Shown here one piece after another: positions 34,519-46,274 of a DNA stretch of 64,000 nt. Positions within the stretch are counted from its first letter, which is position 1. Each line of letters opens with the position of its first letter. Source of the stretch: Monocercomonoides exilis (Eukaryota > Preaxostyla > Oxymonadida > Polymastigidae). Under the pieces are notes generated by a model, which was not told the origin of the DNA, ran no database searches, and saw only the letters and a list, made by a program, of their open reading frames with translations. The stretch spans positions 1,612,001 to 1,676,000 of the forward strand of contig LSRY02000016.1 of assembly GCA_001643675.2 (NCBI GenBank), written 5' to 3'. The position numbers were made by a program, and so were the translations under genes.

Positions 34519-37245
34519 ATGGAGCAATTTAAAGCTTGTCTTAAACTTTGCGGTGCTGGAGATGCTCTTGGATATCATGGCGGAAGATGGGAATTTTCGA
34601 AACTGTCTCAAATTTTAGTTGATTTGAAACAAATTGGAGGAGTAGATAATGTATAATTACTAAAACAAAATCTCAATTAACTGTGCAATTTGTTTATTGC
34701 AATAATTTATTTAGATAATTTTACGTGGAGATTCTTGGATTGTTTCAGGTTTGAAGATTTTTATATTCATATTTCATTTATTTTATGATTTGAAGATGAT
34801 ACTGTAATGCATAACGCTAGTGCGGAGGGGATGATAAATCCAGCACAAACAATGAGAGAGATGCTGATGAACATTTTTAGAGCTTATGAAAGATGCATGT
34901 CTCAAATGGTAAATTTTTGTTTTGTTTTTTTTTCAATTTATTTTCAATCAAAAATTGAAGGCGCGACGAGGAGCTGGAGTAACGTGCATGACAAGTGTGA
35001 GATTTTATATCTTTTGAATCAGTATAAAGGACTTAATTTTTGTTTGTTTGCTTGTTTATTTATTTTTTTCTTTTTTCAAAAACAGATCTTTCAATGTGTA
35101 AGGTTTGTTAAATAGAAAATTAGATTTTTCAAAGCTTTTATACATTTTTGATTTTTGAAAAATCGGTACAGCCAAAAGAACAATTTGATCAACTTCCTTT
35201 CAGTAAGAGAGGAGGAGGCTGTGGAGGTTTGAAGCGTTCTTTTACAAATAACTTAGCCATTCTACTTTTTATTTCATTCTTTATTCACAACGAATGCATA
35301 TAATAGCGTCAATGCGATCAATGTGCATTGGAATCCGCTTTAGCTTGCCGGAATTACTACCAAATTTGGTTGTAACTGCAATTGAAGCAGGCAGAATGTC
35401 CCATCACAATCCAACAGGATATTTGGGAGGAGTTGCTTCAGCTGTATTTGCAAGGTTTGCTTACGTGATTGGAAGAGTGTTGAGTGAAAAATCGAAAGAT
35501 AAATGTAATTTTTCAAAAAAAAAAATTCACATCGAATTTTTATCGCATCAGAAGAATTACTTTTATATTTGAAAGCGTTTTGTTGTTTGATTGAGTCAGA
35601 GACAGAAATAATTCTATCTTTTTTATATATTATTTATTTATTATTTTAACATTTAACTCTTGCTTTTAATGTTCACTGAATTTTAATTATCTATTCAAAT
35701 GTTCAAATCTATGCTTTCATTCTTATTAGCTATGGAATTCAGAAAGTTCCACTTATCAAATGGGGAAGCAAGTTTCGGGATGAAGTTATTCCGCTTTGCA
35801 AGACACACATTTCTGGAATGAAAGACCGTTTTCCGAAAGAAAACCTCGATGCTTTTGATTACTTTGAAAAGGTTTGAGCACCACAGTTGAAAGTGAGTGA
35901 AAGAATTTTTAGTGAAATGCTGATGGGGATAAACAGAAAGAATGAATGATAAAAGATAATAGAAAATTTTTGAATGTTTATTTTGTGAAATATCAATTAA
36001 TTATTTTGTTAAGTCAAAAAATTAAAACAAATAAAAAGCAAAGAAAATAATTTCTTTCTCTCTCTCTTTCTTTCTTTACCATAACCATCCTTTTTCTCTC
36101 AAAGCAATGGAAAAAGTATCTCGAAATCAGAGGGATTGCAGATGAAGACAATGAAAAAGAGCCTGTTTTCCCTGAGAAATACGGCTTTTCTGAACGAGAC
36201 AATTTTTATACGGTATGTTAGAAATTTTATTGTATCATTTTTTTTTTTTTTTTGAGTTTTTTAATGTATGTGTTGTTTAATTGCGTGTACATTTTAATAA
36301 AAATTGGGATAATTTTTTTGATATTTTAATCTGTTGAATGAATTATTTATTAATTTGTTTGCTTGTTTTATATTATTCTTCTTTCTTTTCTTTTCTTTTT
36401 TTTTTCCTTCCTTCTTTCTTTTCTTTTTCTTTCTTTTTTCAAACTTTTCGTCTCAGTCTCTTTCATTTCACGGCAACGGCGGTTCAAGCGGGCACGATTC
36501 AGTGCTGATCGCATATGACTGCCTTCTTCATACGAAGAACCTCGATGCAAGTGAAAGATGGAGGGCGATGCTGGAGCATTCAGCCATCCATTCAGGAGAC
36601 TCAGACTCCACAGCTGCCATTGCTTGCTCGCTGTATGCGGTGGTTGTGGGGATATGAGAAATTTTTTTAAAATAGAGTTGGGCATTTTTTTGTTATAAAG
36701 TAATTTCTTTTCTTTTCTTTTCTTTTCACAAGTTATTTACAAATTGGAGATGTTTCATTTGATTGCTCAACCAATTAATGTTTCTTTTATTTAATATCTG
36801 AATAATTTCATTCAATTTTTATTTCCCTCAATCATATTGATGTGTCAGGTATGGCTGTGTGTATGGTTTTGAAGGGGTCAATGCTCAACACACAAAATCT
36901 CTCGAGTTTGGAAACAAAATGGACAAGTTGGCAACTGACTTGTACAAAATAGCGTGTGACAGATCACATCCGCTGAATCGCCCAACAACCGTTGGAAAGA
37001 TTAATGATGTGCCAGAAGTGACTGTGCCGGTTGCGCTGAGCTGTGCGGAAGCAGAAGAAAAAGCTGATAAAACACAAGATGAACAAGGAAAAGACATGAA
37101 ATGTGAAGAAAAAGAGGAGGAGAAAAAAGTTGAAGATGCTGAGGTTTCTTCATCTACACAGCCATCATCTTCTTCTTCTGGTCCTTCTTCTGATCCTACT
37201 AATGTTTGTAGTTCAGCTACACCAGCTTCAAGTGCCTCTCCTTAG
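34519..37245 (+). CDS. ADP-ribosylglycohydrolase (ARH family), ten exons
   Basis: Removes ADP-ribose from modified proteins, usually arginine-linked, with Mg2+. Exons: 34519-34650, 34715-34748, 34796-34908, 34961-34996, 35172-35226, 35307-35454, 35730-35871, 36105-36212, 36457-36632, 36849-37245. All junctions are GT-AG and phases close, giving 446 residues. Metal-binding motifs are present in order: CGAGDALGYHGG near the start, SWIVSDDTVMHNA (the family DDT motif), RRGAGVTC, GGGCGASMRSMCIGI, and SGDSDSTAAIACSLYG near the end (the GDSDS metal motif). The last ~80 residues add an acidic and Ser-rich tail not needed for the fold. Intact key residues suggest an active enzyme. ARH1-like is the best fit; ARH3-like or a bacterial-type DraG homologue is less likely. 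Confidence 0.85.
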
Positions 37246-38218
37246 TATTCAATTCGAATTCTTTATTCAAATATGTTTCTGACAGACGATCATTAACAAA
37301 ACATTTTCTTTTCATTTTTTTGAATTTTTTTTTTAAAGTTCAGTTTGCATGTTTAAACTGATGTTCTTGCGTTTTTATATCATCATTTTGAATATGTGAT
37401 GATTTTTGTTTAATGTTTTAATTGGAAGAGTGCTTTTTTTTTTCTGAAAGAAAATGTTTATGATGAAAATAAAAATAATTTTCTTTGTGTGTAACTGATA
37501 TTTCGTGACTTTGCTCTTTTTATTCCTAATTCATTGCTATTTTAAAAGATATTCACTAAAAGAAATTCAAAATGAGGATATATGAAATAGAATTTAAAAC
37601 AAAATGGAGTTTTCATAATGAAAAATTGTTCTTGAAAATGAATTTTCTGGAGAATTTTCTTTTTTATCAAGAAGTATTTTTCACAAATGCAAATATTTAA
37701 CCCCTTTTTTCATGTGATATTCATTTCATTGCTTTGAACGAGACAAGAAAGAGAAAAAATATCTATCAGAAGAAAATGGATTTTTAATATGAATTCAGAA
37801 TTTATTATTTTGTCTTCTTTTTGGTGTATTTACCAAACAAATTGTTTAAAACTTTATTGAAATATTAAAAAAAAAAATAATAATAAATTTCCTCAAAGAT
37901 GAAAATGGATTAAACTAAAAATTCTTTGTTCATTAACATGAAAATTTGAATAAAAAAGTTTAGAAAAGAAAGGAAATAAATCAAAAATTTCTGCAAAGCG
38001 TAGCAGAAACCACAAAAAATCAATTTACCAACAAAACAGAATCCACTAAACTTTGTGATCCTGTTCGTAAATTTGAAGAATAAACGAAAATACTTCTAAA
38101 CTCTGCGAATAATTGAACAATCTTGTTAGTAATTTTCTTGCATGAATAGAAGATGCTTGCAACATCATTGCTAAAAAAATGGTTTTAAATTGCTTTCTCT
38201 TCCATTCATGAAAAAAAA
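37246..38218. other. Convergent intergenic spacer
   Basis: Lies between the 3' ends of the hydrolase (+) and the phosphatase (-). AT-rich; nothing else seen. Confidence 0.55.
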
Positions 38219-39792
38219 TTAAACAGGAGAATCAATTTTTTCTTTTGAAAGTTTGACATTATGAGCAATCGAAAAGCAGCAATAATGCGAATTCTGGTGC
38301 TGGCTGGCTGGTTGCATTTTCTTTACCGATGTTGAATGCGTCAAAGATGGTGCTTTGTGAAGCGCTTTGCTTTTTGCAGTGGAAGAAGCTGGCGAGGTGG
38401 CTTTGCTCTTTCCAATTGCTTTTAGCCCTTTCTCAGGTTGTGCTCCTGGCTCAGCGAAAAGACATAGCAAATTCAAACAGCAATTTGATATTTTCGATTT
38501 GATGTCAACTTCTTCTGCTGTTTCCTTTCGGGTTTTGGAGGAAAAATGCTCTTCAATTGGATTTAAAAAGACACAGCTGGATGTTGAGGAAGATGGTGTT
38601 GTTGAGGAAGAAGAAGAAGAACAAGAAGAAGAAGAAGGTGAAGTGGAAGAAGAAAGAGGCATAGATGAAGATGGTTGCGTTGATGAAGAAGAAGAAGGTA
38701 ACGATGATGACGATTGCAATGAAGAAGAAGATGCACTGGAAGAAGAAGAATGTTTCAAGAAAATTCGCTGAGGTTCTAAAAGCAAACGCATCAGTTCCGT
38801 TTTCGAAGGACTTTTACACAAAGATTTGAAAGCGCTCATCAATTCTCCGATGCAAAGTCCGTGTGACACAACCAGCACACGCACAACTTTGCAATCCGAA
38901 TCGCATCTATCAAAATCATCTGCTTTCATTTCTTTCTCGGTTTTCTCTTTTCCTTCTGTTTCGGCTTTCGCTTCTTTTTCTTCGAAGGCTGCTTCTTGTT
39001 TAAATTCTTTGCGAGGCAGTAATTCAGTTGCTGGACTCTCCGCTGATGCTTTCTGTGCCAAAGAATTATCTCGTTTGCTAACCAAAGGAAATATAAATTC
39101 TCTGATAAATTGGCAGCATCTCTGATAGACATCGTCTTTGCTTTCACCTTGAGGATATCTTGACTGAAACAAAATGTCAAGATAAATAGTTTCTTTTTCA
39201 TTTAAGAAAAAATATTTGAAAAAACCGTTCTTGGATTCAGTCCTTTCTCTTTTATCATTGCTGCAAATGTTCCGTATTTCATCCCAACCATTGTACCCGT
39301 ATCTATTATTTGAATTGCATAAATGAAGGCTTAACAAAAGCAAACAATGGCAAACCCACTTCTCTCAACAGAGGTGTAAAATGAACTGGAATTGGATGAG
39401 AATTTTCTTTCAAGATTTCAGTGATTGTCTGCATATTTTTCATTTAACTGTCAAAACATTTGAAACTGAAATAATGTGGTAAATAAACCTGTCTTGTTCG
39501 AAGAAGATCTGAGCAAAATGCGTAATCAAACTTAACATCTTTAATTATCCTTCCAAGAAGATTTGCCTGAAAAAAATAAAGAAAAATGTGAAAAGCATGG
39601 GTAAATGCTGAAATAAATAAAAAATGTAACTTGTTGGATTCCATTATCGTTCAGAGGCTCCTCGGATTGCCCTTGTACTCTTTTTTCTATGTTCGCATTT
39701 GTTTCTCCGCTAAAGATTCAATATTTCAACACTACTCATAACTATAAATAAGAAATCAGCATTTCAAACTGTCTGAAAACGTAAATGAACAT
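38219..39792 (-). CDS. Histidine phosphatase (phosphoglycerate mutase-like)
   Basis: Six exons: 39792-39770, 39709-39631, 39566-39489, 39428-39356, 39302-39226, 39163-38219; phases close to 424 residues. The N-terminus MFIYVFRHGETNANIEKRVQ has the catalytic RHG motif, split by the first intron. EEPLNDNGIQQ, FDYAFCSDLLRTRQT, a PLLREVD segment and YPQGESKDDVYQR follow in family order. VLVVSHGLCIGELM supplies the second catalytic His. After that a long Ser-rich insert precedes a C-terminal block (SNCCLNLLCLF). It probably removes phosphate from a small metabolite or protein; the TIGAR / fructose-2,6-bisphosphatase-like or PhoE-like branches are possible. The small first exon (7 codons) was found only by matching the splice donor after Arg-His. 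It is divergent from the cyclin gene with 568 bp between starts. Confidence 0.8.
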
Positions 39793-40360
39793 TATAACAC
39801 GAAAAAACAAAACAAAAAATGAATTTATTGATCTTTCAAAAACAGTAATTTTTTCATGAGAAAGAAATCAATTTTCAAAAAAAGAAATTTATAAAAACCA
39901 ACTGAATGATTTTTTAAAAATAGTTTTTTTTCCAATCTTTCCATTTTCCCCCCCTTATTCATGTAAGAGAAATATTTTGTAAAAAAATTTTCTTGAAATT
40001 GATTGGAATTTGAAGATTTTAAAAAAATGACAAAACAATTTTATTGTTATGATGCGATTGAAATAATATTCAATATTTATTTCAAAAACATTTCAACATT
40101 CATTCAGTGAATAACGATAGAAATTTTCAATTTTCAAATGTTCATTTCTCAAAAAATACAATAAACCCGAATTTCAATTAAAAACACTAAATCCATTTCG
40201 AATATGAATGATTTTTATTTTTTTGAATAAAATTTGACATAAATAAAAAAAAATTTGTTCATACTGGATTTGTTAACCCACAATAAAAAATGAACTCCAA
40301 AAAGCCAATCATTGGACTTGATATACAAATGATGTGGCATATCATTTACGTAGAATTGGA

Positions 40361-41973
40361 ATGCTGCACATTAACTTCAGTTCGCATAAAATAGGACCGA
40401 ATTTTAGTAACATGGAAAATCTACAGCACGACACAATTCAAGAAAAGCAAGAAAATTCTTCTGTTAGAAGCACGTCAATAAAAAGCACTGAACACAATTG
40501 TTCCTCTCCATTTCATTGTGCTATTGCATCGCTTCTTCGTTCATGGTATTTTTTCATTCCTTTTCTTTGCCAATTTTTATTTTTGATTGAAATTTTTTGC
40601 AAGGATGAGGCCATATACAATTGGTTCAGAAGGAAGCAATCTTCAAAACCCAGTGACAAGGGTTCCTCTTGAGACATGGATCACTGGGATACAGAAGATA
40701 TCTAGAATTAGTGATTTAAATTTATTTTGTGCGCTTGTGTATATTCGAAGACTTGTAAAGTCAAAACCTTGGCTTCCATTTTGTTGGCTTAATGCGCACA
40801 GAATTTATCTTGTAAGTGTTACTCTTGCATCTAAGTTTCTTGATGATATCACATATAAAAACAAAGATTGGGTTACAATCGGAGGAAAATTTTTCCCAAT
40901 ATCAGAGGTATTTATTGGAAATTATTTTCACTAAATTTCACTAATTTGCATTCTTTATTATTGTAAAGTTTAATATGATGGAAGAAGAGCTTATGGCTAC
41001 TCTCGATTTTGCATTATTTATTACAGATGAGGAGGCAAATACTGTTGTTAGCGATCTTGTGGAAATAACAAAGAATGAAGAATTTATTAATAATCACATG
41101 CAATCGTTAGGTTTTGATGTTCACAAACGGAAACAAGAACCACTTTCGGAATTGGGAGAGAGAAGAATGTCTTCTCTTGAAACAACAATGACAACAGAAC
41201 ACGAAGCTTGTGAAAACCTACCACAGTCTCATGAACATTCGAGTTCTGTTCATTCTTCAGCATTGTCAATTCCATCTTCAGTGAACAATTCTTCTTCTTC
41301 CTCCTCCTCCTCATCTTCATCTTCCACTTCTTCTTCTGCAACATCATCATCATCATCTTCTTCTTCTAATTCACGTTCATCTTTTAGCACACCAATCTTG
41401 CTTCCATCTGCTTCTCCAGCAAATTGCTTCAATCGTGTCAGAAAGCTTCGCATAATCAACTCAGCCAATCCAACTGCTCTAACAACTTCATCATCATCAT
41501 CATCATCATCACATTCTATTCATTCATCTCATTCATCACATATTTCAATGGATGAATCACAATCAACTTCTTCTTCTTCTGTGATCTCTTCTTCTGTCTC
41601 TGATTCTATTGATTCTGTTTCCTCCTCAATCTCATCTGTTTCTTCTTCTTCAATTACTTCTTCTATTAGTTCTTCTATTCCTTCTTCTGTTTCTGTTTCA
41701 ATCTCATCGCTTTCTTCGTGTCTTCCTTCTCAGCTCCTTCCACTCAGCACTTTCACTCCATCTTCAGTTTCTTCTCTAACAACATCAGCCAGTTTTCTTC
41801 CTTCTTATCCACCTTTTGCTTCTTCTTCTTCTTCTTCCTCTTCTTCTTACTTATCTTCTTCTTCAATGTGCCCCAATGCTCAATCTTTTCTCTCTTCTTT
41901 CACAGCAATCAAGCCAACAGGCCCTTCTCATTGTTATGACCGTCATGTTCCTGTTTTGATGACGTTGTCATAA
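40361..41973 (+). CDS. PHO80/PCL-type cyclin with Ser-rich tail
   Basis: A cyclin that would bind a cyclin-dependent kinase. Exons 40361-40545, 40604-40907 and 40969-41973 join in phase. The cyclin box runs over residues about 45-190: RMRPY-like entry, LNLFCALVYIRRLVKSKPW, then LNAHRIYLVSVTLASKFLDD, with the ordered Lys and Asp/Glu positions of the PHO80 family, and FNMMEEELMATLDFALFI at the end. The last ~250 residues are Ser-rich low complexity. The start could be the ATG at 40361 or the in-frame ATG at 40412; the first 17 residues are not diagnostic. A different upstream exon is also possible. Confidence 0.8.
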
Positions 41974-42910
41974 ATTTGAAGTTTTTATGATATAATTAGT
42001 AATGATTGGATTTATTTATTATGTAATGGTTAATTAAATAATAAAACAAAATGTTTATTTTTTTATTTCATTTGTATTGAAAGTTGTTATTTTCTAATTG
42101 TATCTTGAATTTTCTTATTGGAAGTATGAAATGATTTCAATATGAAACAAAGTTTCACTTCATTTTTAAGAAATTGTTGGATAACAAAATGCATTTTTGA
42201 GTTTGTTCATTTCATTTGATAAACAAAAACAAATTTAACATTATTTAATCAAGCAAACAAAGTTTTCCTTCTTTCTTTTTATCATGTTGAGTCAAATCTG
42301 TTTTAAAGTTGATTTATTTATGAGTAAACCAAAAGTACGTAATGTTTCATTCGTTATTCAAAGCTCATATTATTTGGTTTTAGAAATACAGAAAAATTAT
42401 GAAAAAACCAAAAAAACGAACAAAAGAATTATGTAGATCAATTGCATTTCGTGAAATAACTTGCAATCGAGCCATTTCATTAATATTTCTGTTTCTAACA
42501 ATAAATAATGAAACGAAAAGTAATTTTTTCTATTTCGCAAATTTAATTGTTTCCAACCAGAAGCAGGCTACGCAATTTCAAAAAGATGTAAATTTTCAGT
42601 CAACATTTTTTTTTCAAATAGTTTGCAAGCAAATCAAATAAATATCGAAACAGTTACTTCGTCATGAGAATTCTTTTATCAAAGTGTACTTTTTTCGCTG
42701 AACATCTTTTCGTAACAATATTCTCAGCTATTCAACTTGATCTTCCTCATCACTTTGAACACTCAATCTCTTTTCATTTGCTTCATTCCCATCATCTTTC
42801 TTCCAACAATCCATCAGTTCCATTCTTCATTTTCAGTTTTCGCTTCTTCTAATTCATCCATCATTCCTCCCCTCTTCTTCCTCTTCCTCCTCTTCTTCCT
42901 CCTCTTCTTC
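41974..42910. other. Convergent intergenic spacer
   Basis: Between the cyclin stop and the meckelin stop. T-rich with short frames of no recognisable family. Confidence 0.5.
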
Positions 42911-43152
42911 TTACAGCAACCTCTTATCCGTCAATGTCTTTGTCCCCACATTCCGTGTGCCGATGATCCTTCTCCCAATCGACACGAGTGTTGACATGAA
43001 CCACGTGAACAGAGCTGAGGCGATGCTGGTGTTGGTGAACCAATAGTCGGACACCGCAAACCAGAAGATCTCAAAGAAGACAAGGTCCCATTCAAGACCC
43101 ATCAGAACGTTGCTTGAGAAGGAGGTATCGGAGTCGTCTGAAGAGAAAGAAA

Positions 43153-43188
<36 letters not shown>

Positions 43189-46100
43189 AAAACAGAGAAA
43201 TTAATTATTATTAAGCAAAGAAGAAAAGTATTATTATCAATAAACAATAAGCACATGAGTTTTCAATAAAAAGCATTTCAGAAGTTTTTAATGAAGCAAC
43301 AGACCTCTGTAAAAGACAGAGTATGGAGCCTGGTTCATCGAAGGTGGCATTCTGAAGCTTTTCTCCAATGGCGATTTTTGGGCTTTGATGATTGATTGGG
43401 CTTCGCGGCACTTATAGAAAAGAAGAAGAAGTAAATAAATAACAGAAAGAATAATGATGATGATGATGAATATAATTAAAATAAATAGAAAAGTTGAAGA
43501 AAGAAATGTTCAATCGTAAAAGCAATTACCAACATAAGAAAAATAAACATCATTATTTATTAAAAAATTTCAAAACAAAAAAATTTTTTTCCTTTTTCAT
43601 CTCCTCTTCTTTGCTTTCTTTTCTATTTACATACGTTCTTGATCCAAGACATGAAATATGCATTGATCTGCTCTGATGCCTGTACTGCATCAGCAACCTG
43701 CTGCTCAACAACACTCGGATTCAACTGAGCTGTTGGCAATCCAACTGCAAGCTGTTATTTATTTATTTATTTTATTTATTTTAAAAAAAGAAAATATCGG
43801 ATTAAATGCAAAGGTAAGAAAGAGTAATTGAAAGGGAAGAAGACGAAAAAGAATATAAAAATAAACAAATATATAAATAAATTAAAAATAAAAATAAAAA
43901 ATATTAAAAAACCTTGTTTATTGCTGAGCTGTAGTTCTCGTCAAATGCTTGTCTAACATCTCTCTTCAAATACATCTCAAATGTGACACAGTTGTCATTT
44001 GGAAACATTCCACGTGGTGGAACTTTATTTTCCTGTGTTTTAAAAGGAAAAAAAAAAAGAAATATTTATTTATTTTTAAATAATATATATATATATATTT
44101 TTTAACTTTCAATATGAAGAAGCAAACCTTTTCCTTTTGAACATTTTTCAGAAGAGTTAACATGTCTGTATCTGCACACTGATGCACTGTCTCTCCATGC
44201 ACATAATAGCCATGGTATTGCGAGTCGAGCAAGAACATACTGAGAATTGGAAAAAAACAAAGGAAAAAAGAATTGATCATGTGGATAAAAATAATTATAA
44301 ATTTAATCCAAAGCATTCAATAAAACAACAACAATGTAAAAAGAATTATTTTTAAAATTTGCTAAATAAAATAACAAAAAAGCTACAGCACTGGGTTTTT
44401 CCAGGCGGTCACCCATCCAAGTACTAACCCAGCGTTGGCCGCTTAACTTCGGAGGTCTGAAGGGATCCGGTGCGTATGACCAACTATGGCCGTAGCTCAC
44501 ACAAGTTTCCTCAATTTTTCCTTTTCTTAATTTCTTTTCAATCATTTATCTCATTTTAAAAAAACTTATATTTTTGAATAAATATTTCCTTTCTTAAATT
44601 TTTCTTCATTCTTTCTCTCCCTCAAACACACCTTATATTTGACAGGCACAGCTCTTCCACGAAATCTCGGGCTGGGTGCTTGAAGAAGTGATGGTAGACA
44701 GCAGAGACGATAAATTGAAATCCTGCGAAGAAGAGATAGAGAACAGCGATGAATCCAAAGCGCACAAATGGCTGCTGCTCAGAAAAGCGGAGATAGGCAT
44801 ATTCCTTTCAATTGAGTGTGTTAAAGAGAGATTGAAAAAAAAAAGATGAAAGAGATAAAAGGAGTGTTTATAATACATCGTAATAGAATTTATTTTATTT
44901 TATTTTTATTAATTTATTTTTGATGATACATCAAATGAATAAAGACTTGAGCACACAAGATGCAACTCTGGGCAAAGATTCAGAACAAGCGCCGTCATCA
45001 AGCAGCTAAATGTCACATTTGTGCTTCTCTTTGTCTGCAGCAGAATAGAAGCAGAAATGATTTCATAAAAATAATCAAGCGAAATTAAAAGTAATTGTTT
45101 GTAAAATTGTTTTTGTACATATGGAAAAGTTATACGAATCAAAAGAAGTTTGATTGTTAAGTGGGAGGAAAAAAAATAAGCAAAAGAAATTGTATACGCT
45201 CAATTCCTTCCATTTATCGCATATTCTTAAGTGTCTGAATACAGATGGTTTTGCTGGCACAACGTGTCCTGTTCCTTCTGCCTGCAAAAGTCCTTTCGAG
45301 CGCTCCCAATCAATGAAAAACACATCTGATGTGCTTTGCTTTCCAACATTGTAGCAAATCACAATTGTCTATTTTCATAAATGTTTTACACGAAATTTAA
45401 TTAAGTGTGTTTAAATAACGCAATGCATTTTTTTGATCAAATAAAATTATCTCGTCTTCAAATTCGAGTCAATAAAAACATGCACACCTTAAACACTGTT
45501 CCCAATATTGTCAATACCCAAAAATAAACTAAATCTGGTTGATTAAATTCCTCTTGATTGATGCAGTAGAGAATAAACCTTTCAAAAAAAAGAATTATGA
45601 AATAAATTCTTAAAATAGATAGATTCAAACCAAAATATTCCGAAAAATCCATTTAAATAAAAGAATAAATCGGAAAATGTATCAAATATTTCAATGATTG
45701 CTTGTATTAGAACCTGATATCCAATATTGCTCTTTAAGTTTTAAACATTAAAAAAACAAACAGTTGCATCAAGTACAAAGACTTGCTGGACTCTGTACAT
45801 TCTAAACCACCTGTAAAGTGAAACGAGCGATCCAATTCCAATAAATACATAAAACACAATGATATATGCTTTCTGAACTCCGTCATATAATGGATTCGAG
45901 AGTAATTGCTTGTTTCAAAAGTTAAAAACGAAAAACCAAAAATATTTTATCAAATAAAATGGATTTAAAGCGTTAGCGCTAATGAGTTATATGAGCAAAC
46001 GACATCTAAAGTTTGCTTGAAATATTCAGTTACAAGGAAAAATTGAACAACTTCTGCTTCAGAAGCAGTAATATTTCCTTTACCCATCCCAGACGACTGT

Positions 46101-46189
46101 GTAATGCGCGCCATAATTCTTGGGGTCTTCCGCTGGTCGGCAGCGCTTACCATTTGCGCAGCAATAAAAAATATCAAAGTGGCAATCAT
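42911..46189 (-). CDS. TMEM67: Meckelin (TMEM67/MKS3), short ectodomain form
   Basis: A ciliary transition-zone membrane protein. Twelve exons: 46189-46034, 45908-45762, 45731-45631, 45578-45488, 45368-45198, 45034-44930, 44804-44632, 44239-44128, 44032-43913, 43751-43635, 43410-43305, 43137-42911. All phases close, giving 541 residues. Diagnostic blocks in family order: DVFFIDWERSKG, CDKWKEL, FVEELCLSNI, HGYYVHGETVHQCADTDM, MFPNDNCVTFEM and the terminal GTKTLTDKRLL. Residues 1-16 form a signal peptide. Only ~60 residues separate it from the first membrane helix, whereas animal meckelins carry about 500 Cys-rich residues there. The intron after exon 7 (44631-44240) contains a 5S rRNA gene on the same strand. 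The first exon donor may be 30 nt further downstream. It is divergent from OTU1, with 85 bp between the ATGs. Confidence 0.88.
44376..44381 (-). terminator. Pol III T-run terminator of 5S rRNA
   Basis: Six consecutive T's on the minus strand immediately after the terminal GTAGC of the 5S gene. Confidence 0.85.
44382..44496 (-). rRNA. 5S ribosomal RNA
   Basis: Reading the minus strand, the gene begins GCTACGGCCATA and ends GTGCTGTAGC, which pair as the terminal helix. Internal RNA polymerase III control elements are in place: an A-box-like AAGTTAAGCGG and a C-box-like GGATGGGTGACCG, with GTTAGTACTTGGATGG between. Length is about 115-119 nt, as expected. A run of six T's directly follows (44381-44376), a normal Pol III terminator. 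It sits wholly within an intron of meckelin, in the same orientation. Confidence 0.96.
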
Positions 46190-46274
46190 TTTTATTTAAT
46201 AATGGGGAGATTCTAAGAAAACAAGAAAAGTGAATTAACTTTTTTTCGACAAAACATTCAACTATCGTTTATAA
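46190..46274. promoter_or_regulatory. Divergent promoter of meckelin and OTU1
   Basis: Only 85 bp separate the two start codons, so both genes must use signals packed in this interval or within the coding ends. No clear TATA box; the region is AT-rich throughout. Confidence 0.5.
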
